NCBI RefSeq assembly: GCF_900113045.1
Contig: NZ_FONY01000002.1
Span: 107,852 to 171,851, forward strand
Reading direction: 5' to 3'
Length of the DNA: 64,000 nucleotides
From: Thermoflexibacter ruber
GTDB lineage: Bacteria; Bacteroidota; Bacteroidia; Cytophagales; Thermoflexibacteraceae
Below the pieces are notes generated by a model. That model was given only the letters and a program-made list of their open reading frames with translations, searched no databases and was not told the DNA's origin. A program made the position numbers and the translations under genes. Every line of letters starts with the position of its first letter. Position 1 is the stretch's first letter. Below, piece after piece: positions 1 to 10,200 of this stretch.

Positions 1-412
1 TTTGCTTATGAAACTGCATACCTGTTGATTCACTTGGGTTGGGTGGCACGGCGGGAATCCCTCCCCAAGTGGCACAGTCCCCTATTGCTACCGTGTAAGC
101 TGCAACTGCCGCCAGTTCTTTTACCCAGTCTTTCATAGGTCGGTCGCAAAAGTAATTCATAGTGCCTGTGTTGTTAGGTCCTTGTACGATAGAACCCTCA
201 AAAACAAAAATATCTAATTGTTTTTTACCTTTAATCAGGTCGTTCATCAGGTCAGTAACCTGTTCTCCAATTTCTAAACCAACTGAAGGATGCCAAAGAA
301 TATTTACTCCAAAATCTGTAACTAATTCTATTACAGTAGGCTCTTCAGCATTTAGGAAAGACATGGTATTACCACTACATGCTCCCCCTTGTAACCAGAG
401 GACATTTGCCAT
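1..412 (-). CDS. hupS: [NiFe]-hydrogenase small subunit, HupS-like (partial)
   Basis: Only the first 137 residues are in the window; the gene runs off the left edge. The translation opens MANVLWLQGGACSGNTMSF and continues with WHPSVGLE, DIFVFEG, DRPMKDWV and GDCATWGGIPA, which I recognise as the cytosolic group 2a uptake hydrogenase small subunit of cyanobacteria. Cys12 lies where the proximal iron-sulfur cluster is bound, and the Cys of GDCATWGG is another cluster ligand. There is no Tat leader, so a cytosolic enzyme that feeds H2 electrons inward is expected. The ATG is preceded in frame by a TAA six codons upstream, which fixes the start closely. The large subunit should lie further left. 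Group 5 or HupU-type sensors are possible alternatives that the missing C-terminus would settle. Confidence 0.9.
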   Translation of the reverse strand, partial: MANVLWLQGGACSGNTMSFLNAEEPTVIELVTDFGVNILWHPSVGLEIGEQVTDLMNDLIKGKKQLDIFVFEGSIVQGPNNTGTMNYFCDRPMKDWVKELAAVAAYTVAIGDCATWGGIPAVPPNPSESTGMQFHKQ

Positions 413-832
413 ATTTACTATGTTTTAGTATTTATTAAGTCAAAAAGACTATGGAATATAATGTACTTCTACTTTCGATGTGGAAAGCAAAATAGATTCA
501 GATAGGATATTGCTATTTAATTAAATAAGTTAAGATGAGCAAATAAACTTGCTAAAAAAAATTAAATATTAGTCAATTTATATTAATTCTAAATAATTGG
601 AAATTAGATAATTAATTTGTCTAAAATTTTGCTCTTTTTATAGATGAAAAGTTCGACAAAATAAATTTAATAAAACAAGTATGATTTCTATGAAGATAAG
701 CTAAAAAATGTGATTTAATAAATATAATAAGCTCACCTGCTCTTAGAAAGATAAAAACTTTCAACTGCTTTATATCTAATCTAATAGGATAACACACGAA
801 AATAGATAAGTAATGCCTCCTCCGCAAAAAAT
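413..832. other. AT-rich intergenic gap
   Basis: This 420-base stretch lies between the hydrogenase start and the end of cutC, both on the minus strand, so it should hold the hydrogenase promoter and the cutC 3' end. I found no exact TAnnTTTG element on the minus strand and no hairpin with a T-tract. One 68-codon open frame (621-827, minus) has no recognisable features and is not called. Confidence 0.6.
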
Positions 833-1567
833 TTACAATAGTATTCCTTTCATTTTTCTTATTTTTTCTGCATCTGCAAAACTGTTGACAAACTCAGGAA
901 TCCGCAGCTCACCACCCATAAATACTTGATTTTGCTGGTATTGCATATTGCTGCTTACTTTTTTCCTCGCTGAGGAATGAAATTCGGTGATACCTGTCAA
1001 GCGATGAATTTTAGCAATATTGCGCTCTGTTACTCCACCTCCAGCCATGATGATAATACGTTGATTGGCTTTTTTTACCAAATCTGCCAACAAATCAGTT
1101 CCCTCAAAGGCAGAACGTTCCTGTCCCGAAGTCAAAATCCGACTTGCTCCTAAGCCAATGATGTCCTCTAAGGCTTGGAAAGGTTCTATAGCCATATCAA
1201 AAGCACGATGGAAAGTTACTGGTAGAGGGTGGCAATGTTCCATTATGATAGACATTCGCTCTTGGTCTATGGTGCCGTCAGCTTTCAATATGCCCACTAC
1301 TATACCGTCTGCTCCTAAGTTTTTAGCCACTTTTATATCCTGTTTGATAATTTCAAACTCCAAGTCAGAATATAAAAAATCGCCACCTCTGGGACGAATC
1401 AGTACAAAAAGCCCAATTTGAATATGTTTACGACAAAGGGCAATACTCCCTGCGCTGGGGGTAGTTCCTCCCTCAAAGAGATTATTGCAAAGTTCTACAC
1501 GGTCTGCTCCCCCTTTTTCTGCTTCTATGGCAGAGTGGACGGAGTCTATACAAATTTCAAGTGTCAT
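833..1567 (-). CDS. cutC: CutC family protein
   Basis: A 244-residue protein of the usual CutC length. It opens with LEICIDSVHSAIEAEKGGAD and has RVELCNNLFEGGTTPS, LIRPRGGDFLYS and a glycine-rich IMAGGGVTERN strand-loop, all typical of this TIM-barrel family. CutC was originally linked to copper homeostasis, but its biochemical activity remains uncertain, so copper handling is an inherited label rather than something visible here. Its first 11 bases overlap the 3' end of the upstream TPR gene, suggesting translational coupling, although no functional link between the two is known. Confidence 0.95.
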   Translation of the reverse strand: MTLEICIDSVHSAIEAEKGGADRVELCNNLFEGGTTPSAGSIALCRKHIQIGLFVLIRPRGGDFLYSDLEFEIIKQDIKVAKNLGADGIVVGILKADGTIDQERMSIIMEHCHPLPVTFHRAFDMAIEPFQALEDIIGLGASRILTSGQERSAFEGTDLLADLVKKANQRIIIMAGGGVTERNIAKIHRLTGITEFHSSARKKVSSNMQYQQNQVFMGGELRIPEFVNSFADAEKIRKMKGILL

Positions 1568-3194
1568 GTGTATTTCTTTTTGCGTAGGTTTTCTGAACTA
1601 CTTCTTTAATGACTTTATCTAATTTTTCTGCACTTTCTTGCAAATATTTAATAATTTGTACATTCTCTTCACTACTTGGGTTTTCTTTATCAAAGAGTTG
1701 GACAAGACCTAAGATAGTTGCTAAGGGTGCGCGAACTACATGAGAATTGAGCCAGGCAATCTCGGCGAGTTTTTTTTGATTAATTGATTTTTCCAATTCT
1801 CGTTTTTTGCGGGTATATAAAATGCCTATGATTAGCAGAGTAGTAAGCATCACAAAAATGATGCTTACAAAGATTAACTGATTGTTTTTATAAGCTATTT
1901 GTAATTCCTTTTGCTTTTGCTGTTGATGCAATTTATCTATCATGCTTTGCTTTTGTTGTATCTCAAAATTCGTTTGTAGTTCTTGTATCATTTTTTCTTT
2001 TTCCATACTCAGCAAACTATCAGAGATTTTTCTTGATAGAATGTAAAAATTTAGTGCTTGTTGATAGTCTTTTTTCTGATAAAAAATATCATACAATAAA
2101 TAGCTGATTTCTTTTACTAACTCAGCCGCACCTATCTCTTGAGCCATTTGTAAGGCTTTTTTTGCCTTTATTTGGCTGTTTGCTAAATTGTTTTTATGAT
2201 AGTCAAAATGAGCAAAATTGAATAAAGTATGAGCAGTTTTTTCTTTGTTTTTTAATTGTTGGTATAAGTTTAGGGCTTCAAAGTAGTACTTTTCTGCCAA
2301 AAAATCCTTATTAGTAGATGAGTAAGTATTGGCTAATGCTAAGTAGTTTTCTGCGATACCTTCTTTCTCCTCTATCTGTTTTGAGATAGCTAAAGCATTT
2401 TGGAAATAATACAAAGCACTGTCATACTTTTTTTGCTTGTATGACAGACTACCCAGATTGGTCATTGCCATAGAGATGCCTTGTTTATCATCTATACTTT
2501 TAGCCAATGATAAAGACTTTTGGTAATAGTAATAAGCTTGGGCATAGTTTTTACGAATATCATAAATATTCCCAACATTATTAGAGGTATATCTTTGCCC
2601 TTCTTTATCATCATTTTGCTCAAATAATTGTAGAGCTTTTAAGTAATAGTACGAAGCTGAGTCATAATTGCCTTGTACTTCATGTATCATTCCAATATTA
2701 TTTAAGCCAACAGGTACACCTTCTCTATTGTTGAGCTTTGTATCTAATTCTACTGTTTTACGGAAATACTGAAATGCCTTTGCATACATGCCTTGTTCTT
2801 TGTAAACTAATCCTAAGTTATTGTAAGCACTTGCAAGTCCCTCTTCGTAATTGATTTTTTGACTAATTTTTAAAGTACTATCTAAGAGGTAGGTAGCTGA
2901 GTCATAGTTGCCTCTAAGCCAATGGTTTACCCCTAAATGATTTAGAAAAGTGGCTATACCTTTTTTATAATTTAACTTCTGTGCCAAAAGTAAACCTTGT
3001 TTTGCCCAAAATACGGCACTATCAGGTTGGGAAAATCTGTATATCCTTGATAGGGAGGATATATAGTCTATCTTTAAGTGGTTGGTAGGTGTATTTTTTA
3101 TCAATAAACTTAAACTATCTACTTCTGACTGAGCATAGAGATAGGGAGTAAAAACAAGAATAAGTGAAGTTACAAAGAGAAGTTTACTGAACAT
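1557..3194 (-). CDS. TPR membrane protein with terminal histidine DHp domain, no ATPase domain
   Basis: The 545-residue protein has a signal peptide (about residues 1-21), then some eight tetratricopeptide repeats (for example LNHLGVNHWLRGNYDSA and NNLGLVYKEQGMYAKAF), a coiled coil, one membrane helix (440-461) and a short cytoplasmic tail. The tail carries an H-box, LNSHVVRAPLATILGL, with His485 in the phosphoacceptor position, and a second helix ending at the C-terminus. No N, G1, F or G2 box follows, so it cannot bind ATP as a kinase. The layout matches a histidine kinase cut off after its dimerisation domain. It could be a phosphotransfer or dimerisation partner of other kinases, such as the complete TPR kinase at 46216-48336. 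It overlaps cutC by 11 bases. Confidence 0.85.
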   Translation of the reverse strand: MFSKLLFVTSLILVFTPYLYAQSEVDSLSLLIKNTPTNHLKIDYISSLSRIYRFSQPDSAVFWAKQGLLLAQKLNYKKGIATFLNHLGVNHWLRGNYDSATYLLDSTLKISQKINYEEGLASAYNNLGLVYKEQGMYAKAFQYFRKTVELDTKLNNREGVPVGLNNIGMIHEVQGNYDSASYYYLKALQLFEQNDDKEGQRYTSNNVGNIYDIRKNYAQAYYYYQKSLSLAKSIDDKQGISMAMTNLGSLSYKQKKYDSALYYFQNALAISKQIEEKEGIAENYLALANTYSSTNKDFLAEKYYFEALNLYQQLKNKEKTAHTLFNFAHFDYHKNNLANSQIKAKKALQMAQEIGAAELVKEISYLLYDIFYQKKDYQQALNFYILSRKISDSLLSMEKEKMIQELQTNFEIQQKQSMIDKLHQQQKQKELQIAYKNNQLIFVSIIFVMLTTLLIIGILYTRKKRELEKSINQKKLAEIAWLNSHVVRAPLATILGLVQLFDKENPSSEENVQIIKYLQESAEKLDKVIKEVVQKTYAKRNTHDT

Positions 3195-3358
3195 ACTTTA
3201 AAAGCGATAATCACAACAAATATACGCTTCACAACGATTATTTTAGATTAATTTTGGAAAACTCAGATAAATCGGATAACTTTCCAAGTAATATTGAGAT
3301 TAAGTTTTTATCATTTTAGTTTTTTCCAAAAAAATTAATACAAGCCTTACAAACAACA

Positions 3359-4147
3359 ATGAATCTTTCTTTACTAAACAAACAAGCAGTAGTGGCAGGA
3401 AGTACTCAAGGCATAGGCAAAGCAATCGCCGTTGAGTTAGCCAACTTAGGGGCAAGCGTTACCCTTTTAGCACGTAACGAGGAAGCCTTAAAAAAAGTAT
3501 TAGCCGAGTTAAATATTTCTCAAAATCAAAAACATGACTATCTTGTCGCTGACTTTGCCAACTCAGAAGACTTAAAAACCAAAATCTATCAGTATGCTTC
3601 TCAAAAGGAGGCAGTACATATCCTTATCAATAATACAGGCGGACCTCCTGCGGGTAATATTTTTGAGGCAGATGTGCAGCAATTCCTCAATGGATTCTCT
3701 GCTCACATTATTTGTAATCAGCATCTTAGCCAAGCTCTTGTTCCTTTGATGAAAAAAGAGGGTTATGGGAGAATTATCAACATTATCTCTACTTCCGTCA
3801 AAGTACCCATAGCAGGTCTGGGAGTTTCTAATACGATTAGAGGGGCAGTTGCCAACTGGGCAAAGACCTTAGCTACTGAGCTTGCTCCTTTCGGGATAAC
3901 AGTAAATAATATTTTACCGGGCTATACCAAAACAGCACGTTTGGACTCCTTAATGGCTACGCGTGCCAAAGGAGCGGGTATTTCTGCTGAGGAATACAGT
4001 GAAAAACTCAAGGCTACTATTCCTGTACGCAGGTTTGGAGAAGCAGAGGAGATAGCTTATGCTGCTGCTTTTTTAGCTTCGCCGTCGGCTGCCTTTATTA
4101 CAGGTATCAACTTGCCTGTAGATGGTGGTAATACTCCGTGTTTGTAA
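3359..4147 (+). CDS. Atypical short-chain dehydrogenase/reductase
   Basis: A 262-residue SDR fold protein. The N-terminal cofactor motif AGSTQGIGKA (TGxxxGxG type) and the NNTGG stretch are intact, and the C-terminal PVDGGNTP tail is typical of the FabG-like group. The catalytic YxxxK of classical SDRs is missing: the aligned segment reads GLGVSNTIRGAVANWAKTLA, with Ser in place of Tyr and Arg in place of Lys. I recall a recognisable subgroup with SNTxR at this place, so this looks conserved rather than mutated. Substrate unknown. It is monocistronic and ends in a hairpin shared with sprA. Confidence 0.9.
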   Translation: MNLSLLNKQAVVAGSTQGIGKAIAVELANLGASVTLLARNEEALKKVLAELNISQNQKHDYLVADFANSEDLKTKIYQYASQKEAVHILINNTGGPPAGNIFEADVQQFLNGFSAHIICNQHLSQALVPLMKKEGYGRIINIISTSVKVPIAGLGVSNTIRGAVANWAKTLATELAPFGITVNNILPGYTKTARLDSLMATRAKGAGISAEEYSEKLKATIPVRRFGEAEEIAYAAAFLASPSAAFITGINLPVDGGNTPCL

Positions 4148-4151
4148 AACG

Positions 4152-4192
4152 AACAGCCAGCTCTATGTAAATTTCTCATAGAGTTGGCTGTT
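4152..4192. terminator. Bidirectional terminator between SDR gene and sprA
   Basis: Arms 4152-4167 and 4177-4192 form a 16-bp stem with one G-U pair around a 9-base loop. A T-rich stretch follows on the plus strand. It sits 5 bases after the SDR stop and 16 bases from the sprA stop, so it can serve both convergent genes. Confidence 0.85.
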
Positions 4193-4207
4193 ATAATTTT
4201 TTATTAG

Positions 4208-7200
4208 CTACTGTGCTAAGTTAAATCTCACCCTAAGTCCAAAATTGGTGTTGGTACGCTTAAATGAATTAGAAATATAAGGCTGATTGATAGAGCGGTC
4301 AAAGTAAAACTGTACATTGACTCGTTGATTGACCGCGTATTGGATAGTAGGACTAATCTGAATGTTCAGATTTCCTGCGGTTACAGTAGTTACTTGCTCT
4401 TCGTCATCATTCAAGCGTCTTTGCAAAGTGCGAGTATCGCGTGCGGTCAGTGCTAAGCGAAAGGTCAAGTCATTTTTAAGTACTTTATAGCCTCCGTCAA
4501 TCTTAAAAGGAATCTTCAGTCCTGCTTTAGTATAGCTTACATCTACGGAAATATCGGTATTTTTCAACTCTGTAACCTGAACGTTAGTAAGATTAAGAGC
4601 AATACTTCTTTGCTTGCGATATTGGATATTAAAAGTCATATTGCTAACAGTACGCAAATTGACTCCGAGTAATGGATTAAAGTTCTCTGTAATATTGACT
4701 TGATTCATCACCAACACAGGTACAAGGTCGCCTGTAAGCGGGTCAAATGCCGCCAAAGGAATATCCTGTTCTCTAATATTTAAGTCCACATAAGTAGGTC
4801 CGTAAAACAATGATGAGGTATAACCGCCTACGTTGTAGTCAGAAGTATAGGAATGGGTAATTTGTACACTTCGGAACATTCTTTTGAACATATCTAAGTT
4901 GGATAGTCCAGAGTAAGTAATTCTCCAATTAGGCATAGGAATTTGAGGGAATGCAGACAGAGATTGCCCAGAGGCATCTTTCCCTGAATAGGCTGCTAAG
5001 AAGGCAGGAATAAGGACATCTTGGGAGTTGAGGCGATACTCCGTAGGCTCGGGATTTGCTGCATCTAAGCGTGCTTTGATAGTATTTCTATAAGCAATCA
5101 TGTTGTCAAACAAAGGAGAATTAAAAGCGGCATCATCTCTGGCAAAAGTTGTCCTCAATGAGAAAAAGGAAATGCTATACTGCCCACTGCGAGTAGTAGT
5201 TTCAGAGCGGTGTTGCTCCAAAGAAGTATTAAATCTAAATACCTCTGAATAGTTAGCACTTCTGATTTTCTTTGCATCTAATTGCATATCAAAGTCTTTG
5301 AAAGGCTCTACGGTTACTCTCAACCCTAAATTAGTAGTATTACCCTGAGCAAAGGAGTTGTTTTGCAGTGGACTGCGAGAAAGCCAACCGTTTTGCGAAG
5401 CCATATTTTTAATATTAGAGTTTTGACTTCCCAAAATAAAGCCTACTCCTGGTGCCCCGTTGTTTTGGTCTATTCCAAAATAACTTGGAACGCTTAGCAC
5501 TCCTGGGAAAACAGTGGAGTTGTTAGCGGAATAAGTAAAATTTACTTTTTGTACTGACATCAGTAAGCGAGTAATCACCTGAACAGGTTTAGCGGGTGGC
5601 TTACGAGGCAGTTTGTCTTTTTGCTGTTTCTCCTCTATTTCCTTGATTTTGTCTGCAAACTTTTTTAGTTTTTTTTCTATTTTCTCCAAACGCTTTCTGT
5701 ACTTGAGCGTATCGCTTGCACTTAGCTTTTCTGCTTTAATAGTATCTACTCGCACGGGCAGCAAGCTCTTTTTCCAGTTGCTTACTTTTTCCTTGTACTT
5801 GCTTATTCTTTTAGCAAATTTAGCTGTATCGTATCGCAAGTCTTGGATTTTTAGTTCGTACTTGTCTATTTTCCTGATGAGTCGGCGAACCTTTGCTTTG
5901 GTTGTGTCAGGAAGGTTTAAGTTTTTACTTTCTAAAACAATAGGCTTCCCTGACAAGCGAGCTTCTATACCTGCTTTCCTTTTCTCGTATCGTTTAATTC
6001 TTGCTTGTAGTCGCCGCTTTTTCTCTTCGCCTCTTGGAGGTAACTGTACAGTTTTATTTGGATTATTGACCTGCTGAAGAAAACGACTTTTATCATATAA
6101 CTTTCTCAGGTTCAACTGTCCTTGCAAATTGACGTTATTATTATTTTGCATATTATTCCCCAGAGTATCGGCTATGCCTACTGCGCCTGCCGTCCAAGTA
6201 TAGCCTGCCTGATAGCGAACATCTGCATCTAACCAATCAGTAATGGGAAATTTGTCAAAAGGTAATTTATAAGTCGCCCCAATGGTCTGCTGGTAGTTTT
6301 TCATACGACCTAAACGCAAAACATTGCGAATGACCGAATCTCGCTTAGTAACTTCACGGTTAGGGTCCACCAAGTCGCGATTGATTTCGCCCAGCGGCTC
6401 GTCTATCATCGCAAAAACTTGAGATTGGTAATCTACATTTAAGTTGCGAGAAATCCCCCAACGCATTTGGTAAAATCTATTGAAAGTAAAGGCTTTTTCA
6501 TACAAAGGCAAAATGCCCAAGGTAGTCAGGTCAGCATTGCGAAGCTGGGTTTTTACAAAACGTCTATCTACATCAGCTCTGATATTGATGTTGTTGGGTA
6601 AAGGGTTAAGGTTAAAGTCTTTGATAAATTTTAAATACTTGGAATCTAATTCTGTACTTTTCTTGAAAGGCTCCCAAGCAGGACGCGTACTGGTATAAGC
6701 ATACCCAATACCTACTCGGGTAAAACGCTCATTGTATTCGTCTATTCGTATATTCCTGTTTCTCAAATCATTGTAGGAATAGTTTAGTACAAAATTCGAC
6801 AAACTCCAAAGTTGGGGCTTGGCACCGGGTTTGGGGTTTGTATATTTGACATTGGTAAAGTTGATACTGCGGCGTATGCCTTCCTCTCTGACCAAACGCA
6901 AAAACGCATCGCTATCGGTATTAGGTCGAGTTTCTAACGCCAAGTCCAAAGGCATATCTGGGTCTAATGGATTGAAATAAGGTGTAGATAAGCGTCTTTC
7001 ATAGCTGACAAACATAGGCAGACTGATGCCCAATTTGCCAAGTAAAAATTTGTCTAACTTGACATTGGCAGAAATATCATACTCTAAGTTGTGGTCGCGG
7101 GTACGAGCAGAGATTTTGTCTTGGATTCCCCCAAAAAACGGCGAGCTATACCTAACAGAAGCATTGACCAAAGCTAAGTCTGCTAATTGGGTATTTAAGC

Positions 7201-10200
7201 GAGCTGTTGCCGCCCAGCCTGCACGATTGTTAAAACCAGCTACTCGGAGTTCATTGACCCAAATACATACTTGCTTAGGAGCTTCATCTGCACTTTCTGG
7301 ATTACGCAAGCCAATCATTAGGGTTTGTACTGAACTAATATCGGGATTACCCACTACCGTCAGTTTAAATCTATCTACCGTTTCGCTATAAGGGATTCTC
7401 AATGAAAGGTTTTGGCGATTGCGATTGGCTTTGAGGTTTATCAAATCTTGGATAGCTACATCTATTTCGTTTTCTATTGCCCAAATCAGTCGCGGGTCTT
7501 GTGTTCCTTTGGGGGTCATGACCAGAGGCACTTCAATTTCATAGAAATTTTCTTTAAAATCTGTTCCCAGACGCAAGAAAGCAGTCATTTCCCCGTCTTT
7601 GGTGGTTTCACTTTCCGCATGGATAAACATTTTTACGCGGTCATAGTTCACCATATCTAAGATGATGTTTTTATATACTGCTCTGCTATCCCTATCTCCT
7701 AAATTATCTACACAAAGCCTCAAAGACTGTTCGTTTCTGCGGGCATTGGTGTTAGAGGCAAAATCCAAATCTCTAATAAAACCCGGAGGCAGTACATAGG
7801 GAGTATTTACTCCGTCAAACGCTCCATTTTCTTCTGCATTTACTGAGGAAACTGTAAACTGAGCATTATAAGGCTCTTTGGGCAGGGTAAAACCGGGCTG
7901 AGTCAAATCCTCTAAGAATGGTCGCCATTGTGTGCCTACAAACTGAAACTGAGCCAGACGTAAGACCACAGGTTGTTGCCAATCTGTAAGATAAGTACGA
8001 ATAAAACGGATAGATTTAAAGTTCTCAATATTGCCAAACTTACTATCAAACTTTCGGATAGGTATGCGAAACTGATACCAAGTAACCTGCTCGCCTCCTG
8101 CATTGGCAATGACCTTAGAAACCACATAGGGATTGTTTGCTAAATTATTGGGGCGTAAATCTACTTGGTACTCAAAGTAGGTTTCTAAGTCATTGAGGGT
8201 ATTATCTCTGTTCAAATCTTCATTGTCAGGGAAAGTAGAAGAAGAGGCTGTACCTGCATTGGCAGGAGAGTTGCCGTCTTGCCCATTAAAAAAGCGATAG
8301 CGGTCAAATACAGAAAATTCTCCACCACCAAAGGTTTCATCTAAATAATACCTAAAATTATCTCCAGAGGGGTCTTGCTCAAATTGGTTATAGACGTTGG
8401 GGGCTAATACTCCTCTGATTCTGTCTAAATATCTTCTGAAAAAAGTTCGCTCCTCCTCATCGGTTAGCCCATCCATACCTACATCTTGGCGTTCTCTGGC
8501 TCCATTTTCTGCGGAAAAGGCATTGGTCAGGTAAGGCTGTCGGGTAACTTTTCCCCAAGGAGTGATAGAAAAATCTCTTTGATTGTCATTAGAAGGAAGC
8601 CCATTTTCAAAGCCATGACGTGAATCTGGAATATAATCTTCTGAAATACTACCAATGTTAAAAACGAGTTTACCACCTGTATTGTTGTTGGTTCTAACGA
8701 CCTGACCATTGATATTTCTTGAGATTTGCCCCGTTGTCCCTTGAATAAAAGGGTCTAAAAGCCAAAACTCTATGTACTGAACGTTAATATTGTCAAAATC
8801 AATATCATGAGTAATTGCTTTGGTAATAGAAGCGAAGTTGCCTCTTGGGTTTTTCAAAGTCCCGTTGTTATTCAAGTCTGGATTGTAGTTATACATACCA
8901 CGCTCGTCGGGATAGTAGGCTAAATCTAAGGTAAACTCAGGCTGATTGATAATTTGAGGGTCTCTCCCTTTGAAAATTTCGTTGAAAAGGATTGCTCTCG
9001 TATAGTGATTGAAGGGTGCGCTGACCACAGGTCTTTGTCCTAAACCTCCCGTACCTGCCCCTTGCGTAGCGAAAGCAGTGATGTCTATGCCGTACCAAGC
9101 CAATTTTGCCCTTTTGTAGGCATAAGCTAAAGTATCAGTTTTATTGGTTGGTAAAAACTGAAAAGGGGTAGTTCCCAAAGACCAAGTTTGTGCTTGACGA
9201 GTCAAATCATAGGGAATTTCTGCCGCCTCAAAGTCATCTATATAAGAAGTACCTCCATCTTTGCCAATGAGCTGATTAGCTCCCGGTATAATGGTAGCAA
9301 ACTCTCCCGCAAAGGTAAAATTAGAAGGTTCTTTGGTACTTATAAATGGCAGTTTATCAATAAGTTTAGTCAAAATAGGCGCATCTTTCCTGATATTGAC
9401 CCCTAAGCCAAACATCGTATTGCGTGTGGGTTCTGTACCTATGCTAACCCTTGTGATGTTCGGTCTTTCGTTCAGGTGCATGAGCGTGCCTGTGAAGCGA
9501 ATATCTTTGCTAAATCTGTATTCTATATCAGTGCCAAAAAGGTTACGTGTTTGGAAATTGAACAAGTCAGAGCGTTCATATTGGATGATAATTTCTTTTC
9601 CTGAACGTAAAACTCCCTCATTGGTAATTCTTACTCGCCCAAACTGATAATCCACAGAGAAATCGCGTCCCTCTTGCAAAACTGTTCCACCTGCTCTGAC
9701 GCTTACAGAGTTAGGAGAAATATTAATCCCCGGCAGTTGGATTTCTGTACCTAAGGCAGATTGAAAACTTCCTTTTAAGAAAAACTTACTTTTACTCGTC
9801 AAAAGAATCGCGTCTGCTTTCGTTCCTCTATACAACTCATTAAAAACGTATTTGTTAATGAGTTGTCTTTCCAATTCAGGGATAAATTTGCTTTCCAATT
9901 TACTCCCAAAAGGTTCAAGGACAGGAAAGATAATTTTCCCTAAGCGTGCATCTATAGTAACTCCTTCAATATAATCAAAATTGCCGTCAGGCTGCGGGTC
10001 GTTGTTCTGATTGAGCTTGTCCATATTCAGCACTTGCACCAAAGGAATGTCTTTGAAATTTACTCCCTCTTGTAGATTAGGGTTGTCAATGCCTGTGATG
10101 TCATCTCTGTAAATAATTCTCAACTGAAAGTTCTGACGGTCTAACTGATTGGTTTGCAAGCCGTAGATATTTTTCATCATCAAATCCCACATTGGCAAGT

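Noticed and set aside
621-827. 68-codon open frame on the minus strand
   Set aside because: No motif or helix pattern typical of proteins, lies in AT-rich intergenic DNA just downstream of cutC.
5613-6077. 154-codon plus-strand frame inside sprA
   Set aside because: It is the antisense of the lysine-rich coil of SprA; low-complexity Ser/Leu/Phe composition is expected from that.
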